Both the position numbers and the translations under genes were made by a program. Of a DNA stretch of 64,000 nt, positions 42,431 to 53,114 are shown piece by piece. The number at the start of each line of letters is the position of its first letter. Position 1 is the stretch's first letter. A model generated the notes under the pieces. That model was not told the DNA's origin, ran no database searches, and saw only the letters and a program-made list of their open reading frames with translations. Origin of the DNA: Ramlibacter pinisoli (GTDB taxonomy: Bacteria; Pseudomonadota; Gammaproteobacteria; Burkholderiales; Burkholderiaceae_C); the NCBI RefSeq assembly GCF_009758015.1, contig NZ_WSEL01000003.1:496001-560000 (forward strand), given 5' to 3'.

Positions 42431-43479
42431 TCGGCCGCCGTCCGCTGCTGGCCGCGCTGCCTGCGCTGGCCATGGCCCGGGCCCACGCGCTGCCCGAGCG
42501 GGCGCTGCAGTTCCCGCGCGACTTCGGCGCCCATCCCGACCTGCGCACCGAGTGGTGGTACATCACCGGCTTCGCCGCCGCCGGCGGGCGCGACTTCGGC
42601 TATCAGCTCACCTTCTTCCGCACCCGCATCGACGGCACGCAAGGCCTGCAGTCCGCCTTCGCGGCCCGGCAGCTGGTGTTCGCCCATGCGGCGCTCACCG
42701 ATGTCCAGGGCCGGCGCCTGTGGCACGACCAGCGCATCGCCCGCGAGGGCTTCGGCGTGGCCCGGGCGGGCAGTGCCGACACCAGCGTGCGGCTGCGCGA
42801 CTGGGAGCTCACGCGCGCCGCCGACGGCCGCTACACCGCGCGGCTGCCCGGCCCGGACTTCTCGCTCGACCTGCGGTTCGCGCCCACCCAGCCCATGCTG
42901 CTGCAGGGGCAGGCCGGCCTGTCACGCAAGGGCCCCTCGCCCGACCAGGCCAGTTACTACTACAGCGAGCCGCAGCTGGCGGCCAGCGGCACCGTGACGC
43001 TGCAGGGACGGCGTTTCGCGGTGCAGGGCAAGGGCTGGCTGGATCACGAATGGAGCGAGGCGCTGCTGCACCCCGACGCCGTGGGCTGGGACTGGATCGG
43101 CATGAACCTGGACGACGGCAGCGCCCTCACCGCCTTCCAGCTGCGGCGCAAGAACGGCTCGCCGCTGTGGGACGGCGGGTCGTTCCGCTCCCCGGGCGGC
43201 AGCACCTACATCGCCAGCCCGGGCGAGACGCAGTTCCGGCCGCAGCGGCGCTGGACCAGCCCGCTGTCCGGGGCCACCTATCCGGTCGAGTGGATGGTGC
43301 GCACGCCGGCTGACTTCTACACGGTGCGCGCGCTGGTCGACGGCCAGGAACTGGACAGCCGCGCGTCGACCGGCGCGATCTACTGGGAAGGCCTGTCCGA
43401 GCTGGTGGACAGCAACGGGCGCCGCGTCGGCCGCGGCTACCTGGAGATGACCGGCTACGCCCAGCGGCTGCGGCTGTAG
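42427..43479 (+). CDS. Lipocalin-like/carotenoid 1,2-hydratase (CrtC/AttH) family protein
   Basis: A 350-residue exported protein with a short signal (IGRRPLLAALPALAMARAHA). The family landmarks are HPDLRTEWWYITGFA, FGYQLTFFRTRID, FAHAALTD, SYYYSEPQL and GKGWLDHEWS. In phototrophs CrtC hydrates carotenoids; non-phototrophs carry AttH-type relatives next to LolD/FtsX-type ABC genes, where lipid binding is a likelier role. It starts at a GTG overlapping the permease stop (GTGA), so it is translationally coupled. Confidence 0.88.
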   Translation: MIGRRPLLAALPALAMARAHALPERALQFPRDFGAHPDLRTEWWYITGFAAAGGRDFGYQLTFFRTRIDGTQGLQSAFAARQLVFAHAALTDVQGRRLWHDQRIAREGFGVARAGSADTSVRLRDWELTRAADGRYTARLPGPDFSLDLRFAPTQPMLLQGQAGLSRKGPSPDQASYYYSEPQLAASGTVTLQGRRFAVQGKGWLDHEWSEALLHPDAVGWDWIGMNLDDGSALTAFQLRRKNGSPLWDGGSFRSPGGSTYIASPGETQFRPQRRWTSPLSGATYPVEWMVRTPADFYTVRALVDGQELDSRASTGAIYWEGLSELVDSNGRRVGRGYLEMTGYAQRLRL

Positions 43480-43491
43480 CCCGCGCTGCGC

Positions 43492-44055
43492 TCAGAAGGC
43501 GGAGAACGCCGACTGGGCCAGCACCGTCTCGCGCAGTGCCTGGGCCTTCTTCTGGTCGAACGGGCCCTGCGCCTTGGCCAGCACGTTGCCCTCGCGGTCG
43601 ACCACCAGCACCGATGCGTGGTCGGTGGAGCCCAGGCCCGCGGCGCGAACGAAGGCATCGCGGTCGATGAAGAGGGGCAGCAGCCGCTCCTGCTCGGACG
43701 GCGACGGGTAGCGGCGCGCCAGGTGCTGCTCGATGCGTTCGCGCTCGGCCGGCTCTTTCTGGCTCCAGACCGGCAGCCGCACCCAGGCGATGTTCGAGTC
43801 CTGGTGCAGGCCCAGGCCGTCGATCCAGCGTTGCGCTTCCTCGCGCTGGTCCTTGCGGAACATGACGACGGCGACGGTGCGATCGGAAGGCAGCTGCCGC
43901 GGCAACGTCACGTGCGTCTGGTCAAGGCGCTTCGCACTCATGGTGGGCAGCTTGCCCAGCACGCCGCTCTCGTTTGGTGCGGCGAGCGCCAGCGCGAACG
44001 CCGCGCCCATGGCACCCAACCATCCAACCACCGGAGTCCAGATGTTCGCCGCCAT
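43492..44055 (-). CDS. Membrane-anchored or exported thioredoxin-fold-like protein of unknown function
   Basis: A 187-residue protein starting at the ATG at 44055 (GGGAG box), with an N-terminal hydrophobic segment (VVGWLGAMGAAFALALAAP). The remainder, RTVAVVMFRKDQREEAQRWIDGLGL and the later LLPLFIDRDAFVRAAGLGSTDHASVLVVDREGNVLAKAQG, looks like the late strands of a redoxin fold, but no CxxC is present. The function is not recognised. It is convergent with the CrtC-like gene. Confidence 0.7.
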   Translation of the reverse strand: MAANIWTPVVGWLGAMGAAFALALAAPNESGVLGKLPTMSAKRLDQTHVTLPRQLPSDRTVAVVMFRKDQREEAQRWIDGLGLHQDSNIAWVRLPVWSQKEPAERERIEQHLARRYPSPSEQERLLPLFIDRDAFVRAAGLGSTDHASVLVVDREGNVLAKAQGPFDQKKAQALRETVLAQSAFSAF

Positions 44056-44144
44056 GACACGCTCCCGTGAATGCGTTCCGAGATGCACAAAGTGTTCCAC
44101 AGCCGAGTGCCGCAATCACGTCAGTTTTGTAAACCTATGCGCAC

Positions 44145-45710
44145 TTAGTGGGCACCGGCCGCTGCATCCGCCCCGGCGCCGGCGCCCTGCGGCCTGCGCG
44201 TCAGCCAGACCAGCGGGATGAGCGCCAGGAACAGCGCCGCCGAGATCCAGAACAGGTCGGTCGCGGCCATGGTGAAGGCCTGCTGGTCCGCGAGCCGGTT
44301 CACCTGCGCCAGCGCCTGCTCGGCCGACAGGCCGCCCGCCTGCAGCCCGCCCAGCGCCGCCTGCACGGCGGAGTTGGACGGGTTGACTGCCTCGGCCAGG
44401 TGCGTGTGGTGCAGCGCCGCCCGGCTTTCCCAGAGCGTGGTCGCGATCGAGGTGCCCATCGCGCCGGCCGTGATGCGCACGAAATTGGTGAGGCCCGAGG
44501 CGGCCGGCATGCGGTCGGGTGTCAATCCTGACAGGGTGATGGTCGACAGCGGGATGAAGAAGAACGCCATGGCCACGCCCTGGATGATGGTCGGGACCAG
44601 GATGGTGCGGAAATCGGCCGAAGTGTTGAAGTGGGACCGCATCCACAGCACCAGCGCGAACACGATGAAGGCGAAAGTTGCATAGCGGCGCGGGTCGACC
44701 TTGGCCACCGTCTTGCCGACCAGCGGCGACAGCACGATCGCCAGCAGGCCCACCGGCGCCATGACCATGCCGGCGTCGGTGGCGGTGTAGCCCATGAACT
44801 GCTGCAGCCACAGCGGCAGCAGCACCACGTTGCCGAAGAACAGCCCGTAGGCGATCGACACCGACAGCGTGCCGGCCCAGAAGTTGCGCCGCGCGAACAG
44901 GCGCAGCTCCACCACCGGGTGCTCATCCGTGAGTTCCCAGACCAGGAAGAACGCGAAGCCCACCACCGCCACCACGGTCAGCGCCACGATCAGCGGCGAG
45001 TGGAACCAGTCGTTCTCCTTGCCCAGGTCCAGCACCATCTGCAGCGCGGCGATCCACACCACCAGCAGCGCCAGGCCGACCTTGTCGATCGGCAGCTGCC
45101 GGGTCACGCTCTCGCGTTGGCGGTAGATGCCCCAGGACGCCGTCGCGGCCACCAGGCCGACCGGGATGTTGATGTAGAAGATCCACGGCCAGTTGATGTT
45201 GTCCGTGATCCAGCCCCCGAGCAGCGGCCCCAGCACCGGCGCCACCAGCGTGGTCATGGCCCACATGGCCATCGCCAGCCCGGCCAGCGCGCGCGGATAG
45301 CTGGCCAGCAGCAGCGACTGCGACAGCGGGATCATGGGCCCGGCCACGAAGCCCTGCAGGGCGCGGAAGGCGATCAGCATGGTCATGTTCGGCGCCAGGC
45401 CGCAGAGCCACGAGGCGGCGACGAACAGCAGCACGCTGGCGACGAACAGCCGCACCTGGCCGAACCGCTGTGACAGCCAGCCGGTGAGCGGCACGGCGAT
45501 CGCGTTGGCGACGGCGAAGCTGGTGATGACCCAGGTGCCCTGGTTCGGGCTCACGCCCAGGTCGCCGGCGATGGCCGGCAACGACACGTTGGCGATCGAC
45601 GTGTCCAGCACGTTCATGAACGTCGCCGCCGACAGCGCCACCGTGCCCCACAGGCGGGCGGCGCCCTCCAGCGGCGGGTGCGCGAGCGGCGCTCCGGCGG
45701 CCCCGGCCAT
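44145..45710 (-). CDS. emrB: DHA2-family MFS drug efflux permease (EmrB/QacA type)
   Basis: A 521-residue 14-helix major facilitator permease, proton-driven. The N-terminal motif NVLDTSIANVSLPAIAGDL is diagnostic of EmrB/QacA drug antiporters; WLSQRFGQVRLF is the conserved loop 2-3, and GPLLGGWITDNINWPWIFYINIPVG is motif C. It overlaps the emrA stop (TGATG) and ends the marR-OMF-emrA-emrB operon, forming a tripartite pump across both membranes. Confidence 0.93.
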   Translation of the reverse strand: MAGAAGAPLAHPPLEGAARLWGTVALSAATFMNVLDTSIANVSLPAIAGDLGVSPNQGTWVITSFAVANAIAVPLTGWLSQRFGQVRLFVASVLLFVAASWLCGLAPNMTMLIAFRALQGFVAGPMIPLSQSLLLASYPRALAGLAMAMWAMTTLVAPVLGPLLGGWITDNINWPWIFYINIPVGLVAATASWGIYRQRESVTRQLPIDKVGLALLVVWIAALQMVLDLGKENDWFHSPLIVALTVVAVVGFAFFLVWELTDEHPVVELRLFARRNFWAGTLSVSIAYGLFFGNVVLLPLWLQQFMGYTATDAGMVMAPVGLLAIVLSPLVGKTVAKVDPRRYATFAFIVFALVLWMRSHFNTSADFRTILVPTIIQGVAMAFFFIPLSTITLSGLTPDRMPAASGLTNFVRITAGAMGTSIATTLWESRAALHHTHLAEAVNPSNSAVQAALGGLQAGGLSAEQALAQVNRLADQQAFTMAATDLFWISAALFLALIPLVWLTRRPQGAGAGADAAAGAH

Positions 45711-47002
45711 CAGTGGCTCCCGGTGCCCGCCGCGGCGGCGCCGGCGGCAACGTGCTGCGCCGGCGCCTGTGCCGCCACGCTGGCGGAGCCGCCCCGGCCG
45801 AGGTTGCCGGCGATGATGCGGCGCACGTCGGCCTCGGCCCCCGCGTCCTGCGACTCGAACACCGCGGTCTGCACCGTGGCCGAGGCACGCGGCGCGTCGG
45901 CCAGCGACTTGCCGTCCTGCTGGGTCACGTCGACCCTGGCGTCCATCGACAGGCCCACGCGCAGCGGATTCTTCGCCACCTGCCCGGGCTCCAGCGCAAT
46001 GCGCACCGGCACCCGCTGCACCACCTTGATCCAGTTGCCGGTGGCATTCTGGGCCGGCAGCAGCGCGAACGCCGAGCCGGTGCCCACGCCCAGGCCTTCG
46101 ACCTTGCCGCGGTACTCGACCTTCTTGCCGTAGACGTCGGCGACCAGCGTGACCGGCTGGCCGATGCGGATCCTGCGCAGCTGCACTTCCTTGAAGTTGG
46201 CATCCACCCAGACCTGCTGCAGCGGCACGATGGCCATCAGCGGCGTGCCGGCGGCCACCCGCTGGCCGAGCTGCACGGTGCGCTTGGCGACATAGCCGTC
46301 CACCGGCGCCGGCAGGGCCGCGCGTTGCGACGCCAGCCAGGCCTCGCGCACCTTGGCGGCGGCGGACAGCACGCTGGGATGCTGCTCGACACTGGTGCCG
46401 TCGGTCTGGGCCCGGTTGCTGGCGAGCTGCTCGCGTGCGGCCACCACGGCGGCCTGCGCCGCGGCCAGTGCGCTCCTGGCGTTGGCCAGCTGCGTCTGCG
46501 CATGGTTCAGCTCTTCCTTGGACACCGCCCCGTTGCCGGTCAGCGCCATGCGGCGGTTCAGGTCGTCGTTGGCGCGCTGCACGTCCGCCTGGGCCTTGGC
46601 GATGTCGGCCTGGCGCAGGTCGACCTGGGCCGCCAGCGCGCCGTTGTTGGCGTACAGCGTGCGCACCTGGCGCACGGTCTGGGCCAGGTTGGCCTCGGCC
46701 TGCTGCAGCGCCACGGCCACGTCGGCCGGGTCCAGGCGCACCAGCGGCTGGCCGGCCTTCACGAAGTCGGTGTCGTCGGCGTGGATCGCCAGCACGGTGC
46801 CGCCGATCTGCGGTGTGATCTGCACCACGTTGCCCTGCACGTAGGCGTTGTCGGTCGACTCGTAGTGGCTGGCGACGAGGTATTCGTAGCCGCCCCAGCC
46901 GAGGCCGCCGACGGCCACGGCGGCGCCCAGGACGGCCAGGCCCTTGCGGCGGGTGGACTTGCGCGCGGCCTGCGCCGCTTCGGTTTGTTGGATGTCGGTC
47001 AT
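45710..47002 (-). CDS. emrA: HlyD/EmrA family efflux adaptor
   Basis: A 430-residue periplasmic membrane-fusion protein: a cytoplasmic N-terminus, one membrane helix (LAVLGAAVAVGGLGWGGYEYL, about residues 22-44), then a barrel-sandwich domain starting STDNAYVQGNVVQITPQIGGTVLAIHADDTDFVKAGQPLVRLDPAD, a long coiled coil (about 90-200) and a beta-barrel (VDANFKEVQLRRIRIGQPV). It connects EmrB to the outer-membrane factor encoded just upstream. Confidence 0.93.
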   Translation of the reverse strand: MTDIQQTEAAQAARKSTRRKGLAVLGAAVAVGGLGWGGYEYLVASHYESTDNAYVQGNVVQITPQIGGTVLAIHADDTDFVKAGQPLVRLDPADVAVALQQAEANLAQTVRQVRTLYANNGALAAQVDLRQADIAKAQADVQRANDDLNRRMALTGNGAVSKEELNHAQTQLANARSALAAAQAAVVAAREQLASNRAQTDGTSVEQHPSVLSAAAKVREAWLASQRAALPAPVDGYVAKRTVQLGQRVAAGTPLMAIVPLQQVWVDANFKEVQLRRIRIGQPVTLVADVYGKKVEYRGKVEGLGVGTGSAFALLPAQNATGNWIKVVQRVPVRIALEPGQVAKNPLRVGLSMDARVDVTQQDGKSLADAPRASATVQTAVFESQDAGAEADVRRIIAGNLGRGGSASVAAQAPAQHVAAGAAAAGTGSH

Positions 47003-47016
47003 GGTGGGATCCGTTC

Positions 47017-48459
47017 TCACTTCTGGGAGGCGAGCCGCAGGCTCTCGGGGTCGGGCTGGAAGCCGCCGCCGAGCGCGCGCATCAGCTGCACCTGGGTGTC
47101 GAGGGCGCGGGCGGCGAGGTCGACCGCCAGCCGGCGCTGGGCGAGCACGGCGGTTTCGGCGGACAGCACGTTCAGGTAGGTGCCCAGGCCGGCACGGTAC
47201 CGCTGCAGCGCGATGTCGTAGGCGCCCTCGGCCGCCACCTGCCCCTCGCGCTGCTGCGCCTGCTGGCGCTCGATGGACTGGGCCGAGGCGAGCTGGTCGG
47301 CGACGTCGCGCACCGCATCGAGCACCGCGCCGTTGTAGCTCTCGACCGCCAGGTCGAGGTCGGCCGTCCTGCCGCCCAGGTTGGCGCGCAGCCGGCCGGC
47401 GTCGAAGATCGGCAGGTGCACGGCGGGGCCCACGCCCCATTGCTGGCTGCCCATGTCGACCAGCCGGCCCAGGCCCACGCTCGACAGGCCGACGAAGGCC
47501 GACAGGTTGACGTTGGGATAGAACGAGGCCTTGGCGCTTTCCACGTCGTGGCTGGCCGCCTCGACCCGCCAGCGCGCCGCCGTGATGTCGGCCCGGCGCG
47601 CCAGCAGGTCGGCCGGGATGGTGGCCGGCAGCGGCACCGGACGGGCGTCGGCCAGCAGGCGCGGTTCCAGCTGCAGCTGCGGCTGGCCGACCAGGGCGGC
47701 GAGCGCGTTGCGCGTCAGCTGCACCTGCTCCTCCAGCGCCTCGATCTGCTGGCGGGCGTCCGGGATCGCGGCTTCGCCCTGGCGCTCTTCGAGCGTGGTG
47801 TCCAGGCCGGCCCGCACGCGGTCGCGCACCAGCCGCAGGAATTCCTCGCGCTGGGCGAGCGTGCGCCGCGCCACGTCCAGCTGGTCGTTCAGCCGCTCCA
47901 GCTGGAAGTAGCCGCGCGCGACCTGGGCCGCGAGCAGCGTGTGGGCGGCGCCGACGTCCGCCTGCGCGGCGCGCGAGGCGCCCAGCGCCGCTTCCAGCGC
48001 CTGGCTGTACTTGCCGAAGAAGTCGAGCTCCCAGCTGGCGCCCAGCTGCAGCGTGCCCGTGTTGCGGACCGAGCCGGCCAGCGGCGGCGGGAAGAGGCCG
48101 TTCTCGGTGAACAGCTGGCGCTTGAGGTCGAGCGAGGCGTCCACCTGCGGCTGGGTGGCCGCATGGGCGCCTTCCAGCACGGACTGCGCGCGGGCCAGCC
48201 GCGCTTGGGCGACCTTCAGGTTGGGGTTGTCGGCCAGGGCCTGCGCCACCAGCCGATCGAGCTGGGTGTCGCCGAAGCCGGCCCACCACTGCGGCGCGAC
48301 CGGGGCCGGCACGGCGGTAGCCGTCGCGGCCGGCAGGCCCAGCGACTCGGGGCGGCGCAGCCTGGCCTGCGGTTCGATGCCGCCGGTGCTGGCGCAACCG
48401 GCCAGCAGCACGGCGGCCATGGTGGCGGCCCAGCGGCCCGGCACCTTGGCGGTCGTCAT
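47017..48459 (-). CDS. Outer-membrane efflux lipoprotein (OprM/NodT family)
   Basis: A 480-residue TolC-like channel subunit. The lipoprotein signal ends LLAGC (cysteine 22); two repeated coiled-coil/beta units follow, with WWAGFGDTQLDRLVAQALADNPNLKVAQARLARAQ and LLARRADITAARWRVEAASHDVESAKASFYPNVNLSA as the family repeats. It overlaps marR (ATGA) and is followed by emrA after 14 bases. Together these encode an EmrAB-OMF pump. Confidence 0.93.
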   Translation of the reverse strand: MTTAKVPGRWAATMAAVLLAGCASTGGIEPQARLRRPESLGLPAATATAVPAPVAPQWWAGFGDTQLDRLVAQALADNPNLKVAQARLARAQSVLEGAHAATQPQVDASLDLKRQLFTENGLFPPPLAGSVRNTGTLQLGASWELDFFGKYSQALEAALGASRAAQADVGAAHTLLAAQVARGYFQLERLNDQLDVARRTLAQREEFLRLVRDRVRAGLDTTLEERQGEAAIPDARQQIEALEEQVQLTRNALAALVGQPQLQLEPRLLADARPVPLPATIPADLLARRADITAARWRVEAASHDVESAKASFYPNVNLSAFVGLSSVGLGRLVDMGSQQWGVGPAVHLPIFDAGRLRANLGGRTADLDLAVESYNGAVLDAVRDVADQLASAQSIERQQAQQREGQVAAEGAYDIALQRYRAGLGTYLNVLSAETAVLAQRRLAVDLAARALDTQVQLMRALGGGFQPDPESLRLASQK

Positions 48460-48983
48460 GTGTTCTCCCTGTCTTTCTGGCAGCCGATGCCGTTGTCCAG
48501 CATGCGCTGCAGCATCGACCTGAGCAGTTCCACCTCGTCGTGGCTGAAGCCACGCAGGTGGGCGTTGAGCACCTTGCACAGGGCTTGCGGAATGTGGCCG
48601 GAGGCCTCGCGGCCCTGGTCGGTGAGCTCGAGGTTCACCACCCGCCGGTCCTGCGACGAGCGCACGCGGCGCAGCAGGCCCTTGGCCTCCAGGCGGTCGA
48701 GCGTGCGGGTCATGGCGCCGGCATCGAGCTGGCATTCGCGCGCCAGTTCGGCCGCGGTGCTGCCGTGGCCCAGGTGCAGCTTGTACATCGGCACCCATTG
48801 CGCGTTCGTCAGCCCGCGCGGATCGAGCTCCTGCTGCACCTCCGACGCGAAGACCGTGATCAGCCGCCGCATGAGGTAGGCCACGCTGTCGTCCGACCGG
48901 TAGTCGTCCGGGCTGTAGAACTCGGTCTCCGCGCCCGCCGCGGCCTTGGCGGCGCGCCGGGAGCTGGGCTTGGTGGTTTCCAT
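48456..48983 (-). CDS. MarR family transcriptional regulator
   Basis: A 175-residue MarR-type repressor with a longer-than-usual basic N-terminus (about 30 residues). The winged helix covers TNAQWVPMYKLHLGHGSTAAELARECQLDAGAMTRTLDRLEAKGLLRRVRSSQDRRVVNLELTDQG. It is first gene of the efflux operon. A consensus promoter and a 23-base dyad lie upstream, so it probably represses its own operon and releases DNA on binding a toxic compound. Confidence 0.92.
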   Translation of the reverse strand: METTKPSSRRAAKAAAGAETEFYSPDDYRSDDSVAYLMRRLITVFASEVQQELDPRGLTNAQWVPMYKLHLGHGSTAAELARECQLDAGAMTRTLDRLEAKGLLRRVRSSQDRRVVNLELTDQGREASGHIPQALCKVLNAHLRGFSHDEVELLRSMLQRMLDNGIGCQKDRENT

Positions 48984-48990
48984 GGCGGCG

Positions 48991-49019
48991 ATATTAGTTG
49001 CCTAGACAATCATTGTCAA
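48991..49019 (-). promoter_or_regulatory. Sigma-70 promoter of the marR-efflux operon
   Basis: On the minus strand TTGACA (49014-49019), a 17-base spacer, and TAATAT (48991-48996) lie just before the marR start at 48983. The -35 is a perfect consensus and the spacing is optimal. The very short leader (start codon 8 bases from the -10) suggests near-leaderless translation. Confidence 0.7.
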
Positions 49020-49022
49020 GGC
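49000..49022. promoter_or_regulatory. Putative MarR operator overlapping the promoter
   Basis: GCCT-a-GACAAT-c-ATTGTC-a-AGGC: a 23-base near-perfect dyad covering the -35 and most of the spacer of the marR promoter, in the space shared with the divergent ABC exporter gene. A repeated half element TAGGCAA follows at 49033-49039. Bound MarR would block the efflux operon and could also affect the ABC gene. Confidence 0.6.
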
Positions 49023-49057
49023 TACCTTTGAGTAGGCAAGTAGTACACTGCGCGCCG

Positions 49058-50833
<1,776 letters not shown>

Positions 50834-50917
50834 CGCGGCCCAGGCACCGGCGCCGGCCGGCCGCTCCCCACCGCATCGGCATGGCCCGGGGCTTGCCGGA
50901 TCGCTTGGTTTTCCCAC

Positions 50918-50947
50918 TTGCGCGGCGCCGCGCCCCCACCCTATATT
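50918..50947 (+). promoter_or_regulatory. Possible promoter of the cytochrome-flavoprotein-Sox-like operon
   Basis: TTGCGC (50918-50923), 18-base spacer, TATATT (50942-50947), 41 bases before the cytochrome start. TATATT is the only AT-rich stretch in the 155-base space; the -35 is a weak match. Confidence 0.4.
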
Positions 50948-50988
50948 GAGCGACCGATCAACACGAACGGCCGCCCCACCCTCCCTGC

Positions 50989-51306
50989 ATGAGCCTGCCC
51001 CGCCCTCGCTTCGCCGCGTCCCTTGCCGCGCTCGTGCTCGCGGCGGCGCCGGCGTGGGGCTCCCCGCCGCTGCAGGTGGCCACCCTCGCCGCCACCTGTG
51101 CCAACTGCCACGGCACCCAGGGCCGCGCGGTCGCCGGCTCGCCGCTGCCCACGCTGGCCGGCATGCCCAGCGACGCGATGCTGGCGCAGTTGCGCGCCTT
51201 CCGCGCCGGCACGCGGCCCTCGACCATCATGGCCCAGCTGAGCAAGGGCTACTCCGAGGCCCAGTTGGAGCAGGTGGCCGAGTACTTCGCCCGCCAGCCG
51301 CGCTGA
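50989..51306 (+). CDS. Small monohaem c-type cytochrome (FccA/SoxE-like)
   Basis: A 105-residue periplasmic cytochrome with a signal peptide ending AAAPAWG, one haem motif CANCH at residues 38-42 and a likely methionine ligand in TLAGMPSDAML. Placed 8 bases before the FccB-like gene, it fits the small cytochrome subunit or electron acceptor of a flavocytochrome c sulfide dehydrogenase; it could also take electrons from the molybdenum hydroxylase further down. First gene of the eight-gene operon. Confidence 0.88.
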   Translation: MSLPRPRFAASLAALVLAAAPAWGSPPLQVATLAATCANCHGTQGRAVAGSPLPTLAGMPSDAMLAQLRAFRAGTRPSTIMAQLSKGYSEAQLEQVAEYFARQPR

Positions 51307-51314
51307 ACCGGACG

Positions 51315-52580
51315 ATGCAGCGCCGCACCCTGCTCCAGGCATCCGGCGCCGCCACGCTCTCGGCCCTGGCGGGTTGCGCCAGCCCGGTCGGCACGCGCCC
51401 GCGCGTGGTGGTGGTCGGCGGCGGCTACGGCGGGGCCACGGCCGCCAAGTACCTGCGCCTGTTCTCCGACGGCCGGGTGGACGTGACCGTCGTCGAGCCG
51501 CAGGCCGACCTGGTCTCGTGCCCGCTGTCCAACCTGGTGCTGGGCGGCAGCGCCACGCTGGCCCAGCTCACCACGCCGCTCGCCGGCCTGGCCGCGCGCC
51601 ACGGCGTGGCGCTGGCGCAGGACACGGTGCGCAGCATCGACCCGGCGCGCAAGACCGTCACGCTGGCGGGCGGGCGCAGCCTGGCCTACGACAAGCTGGT
51701 CGTCTCGCCGGGCGTGGACCTGCAGTTCGACCGCATCGGCGGCCTGCAGGCCGCGCACGCCGCCGGCGCCGTGCTGCAGGCGTGGAAGGCCGGCCCCGAG
51801 ACCCTGGCCCTGCGCCGGCAGCTGGAAGCGATGCCCGACGGCGGCGTGTACGCCATCGCCATCCCCGAGCAACCCTATCGCTGCCCGCCCGGCCCCTACG
51901 AGCGGGCCTGCCAGGTCGCGTGGTACTTCCGGCAGGCCAAGCCGCGCAGCAAAGTGCTGGTGCTGGACGCCAACCCGGACGTGGTCTCCAAGCCGGCCCT
52001 GTTCCGGCGCGCCTGGGCCGAGCTGTACCCCGGCCTGGTCGAGTACCGGCCCAACCACAAGGTGACCGCGGTGGACGCACGCGCGGGCCTGCTCAAGGCC
52101 GACCTGCAGGACGACGTGCGCGCCGACGTGCTCAACGTCCTGCCGCCGATGCGCGCCGGCCTGGTCGCCGTGCAGGCCGGCCTGGCCAACCAGGCGGGCA
52201 ACCGCTGGTGCGGAGTCGACTACCTCGGCTTCGAATCGACCGCGGCGGCCGACGTGCACGTGCTCGGCGATGCCATCCTGGCTGCCTCGGGCATGCCCAA
52301 GAGTGCGCACATGGCGAACAACCACGCCAAGGTGGCGGCCGCCGTCATCGTCTCGCGCCTGCTGGGCTGGGAGGCGCCGGTCGCGCCGCTGCTCACCAAC
52401 ACCTGCTACAGCTTCGTGGACGACAAGCGCGTGATCCACGTGGCCAGCGTGCACGAGTACGCCGACCGGACCTGGCGCATCGTCGCCGGCTCGGGCGGCG
52501 TGTCGCCGGCGCCCACCGACCTGGAAGGCGTCTACGCCTGGAACTGGGCCCGCACCATGTGGGCCGACGCACTGGCCTGA
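51315..52580 (+). CDS. FccB/SoxF-like flavocytochrome c sulfide dehydrogenase flavoprotein subunit
   Basis: A 421-residue FAD flavoprotein with a twin-arginine leader (MQRRTLLQASGAATLSALAG). The FAD motif VVVVGGGYGG is at 31-40. The sulfide-quinone reductase/FccB-family cysteines are conserved: C190 in EQPYRCPPGPYERAC and C364 in TNTCYSFVDD correspond to the active disulfide, and VSCPLSNLVLGG is also present. The family oxidises sulfide or protein-bound sulfur to polysulfide and passes electrons to cytochrome c. The start codon has a weak ribosome-binding site. Confidence 0.9.
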   Translation: MQRRTLLQASGAATLSALAGCASPVGTRPRVVVVGGGYGGATAAKYLRLFSDGRVDVTVVEPQADLVSCPLSNLVLGGSATLAQLTTPLAGLAARHGVALAQDTVRSIDPARKTVTLAGGRSLAYDKLVVSPGVDLQFDRIGGLQAAHAAGAVLQAWKAGPETLALRRQLEAMPDGGVYAIAIPEQPYRCPPGPYERACQVAWYFRQAKPRSKVLVLDANPDVVSKPALFRRAWAELYPGLVEYRPNHKVTAVDARAGLLKADLQDDVRADVLNVLPPMRAGLVAVQAGLANQAGNRWCGVDYLGFESTAAADVHVLGDAILAASGMPKSAHMANNHAKVAAAVIVSRLLGWEAPVAPLLTNTCYSFVDDKRVIHVASVHEYADRTWRIVAGSGGVSPAPTDLEGVYAWNWARTMWADALA

Positions 52581-52613
52581 GCCCCCGCCGATCCAACCAA
52601 GGAGACCAAGAGC

Positions 52614-53114
52614 ATGGCAAGAATCCACGTCAACGGCGCCCCGCGCGAGTTCGAGGCCGAGCCGGACACCCCGCTGCTCTGGGTGCTGCGCGAGCAACTG
52701 GGCCTGACCGGCACCAAGTACGGCTGCGGCATCGCGGCCTGCGGCGCCTGCACCGTGCACCTGGACGGCGTGCCCACCCGCAGCTGCGTGCGGCCGGTCT
52801 CCACCATCGGCCCGGACGAGAAGATCGTCACCATCGAGGGCCTGTCGCCGGACGGCTCGCACCCGGTGCAGAAGGCCTGGGTGGCGCTGGACGTGCCGCA
52901 GTGCGGCTACTGCCAGTGCGGCATGGTGATGGCGGCCACGGCGCTGCTCAAGGCCAAGCCCAACCCAACCGATGCCGACATCGACGACGCGATGAGCAAC
53001 ATCTGCCGCTGCGGCACCTACAACCGGGTGCGCGCGGCCATCAAGTCCGTCGCCCAGGGCAGCACCCGCAACGCCGGCCTGCAGATCCAGCACCGCGACG
53101 GGAGCGTGGCATGA
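52614..53114 (+). CDS. [2Fe-2S] subunit of a molybdenum hydroxylase (IorA-like)
   Basis: A 166-residue two-cluster iron-sulfur subunit of the xanthine-dehydrogenase/isoquinoline 1-oxidoreductase family. The plant-type cluster cysteines are C38, C43, C46 and C58; the second cluster is C97, C100, C131 and C133 ([18 protein letters not shown]). There is no leader of its own; export would be by piggyback on the Tat-bearing large subunit. A good AAGGAGA box precedes the ATG, and its stop overlaps the large-subunit start. Confidence 0.92.
   Translation: MARIHVNGAPREFEAEPDTPLLWVLREQLGLTGTKYGCGIAACGACTVHLDGVPTRSCVRPVSTIGPDEKIVTIEGLSPDGSHPVQKAWVALDVPQCGYCQCGMVMAATALLKAKPNPTDADIDDAMSNICRCGTYNRVRAAIKSVAQGSTRNAGLQIQHRDGSVA

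Noticed and set aside
42427..43479. Carotenoid biosynthesis gene crtC
   Set aside because: No other carotenoid or photosynthesis genes are present, and the coupling to an FtsX permease points to the AttH/lipocalin-like branch.
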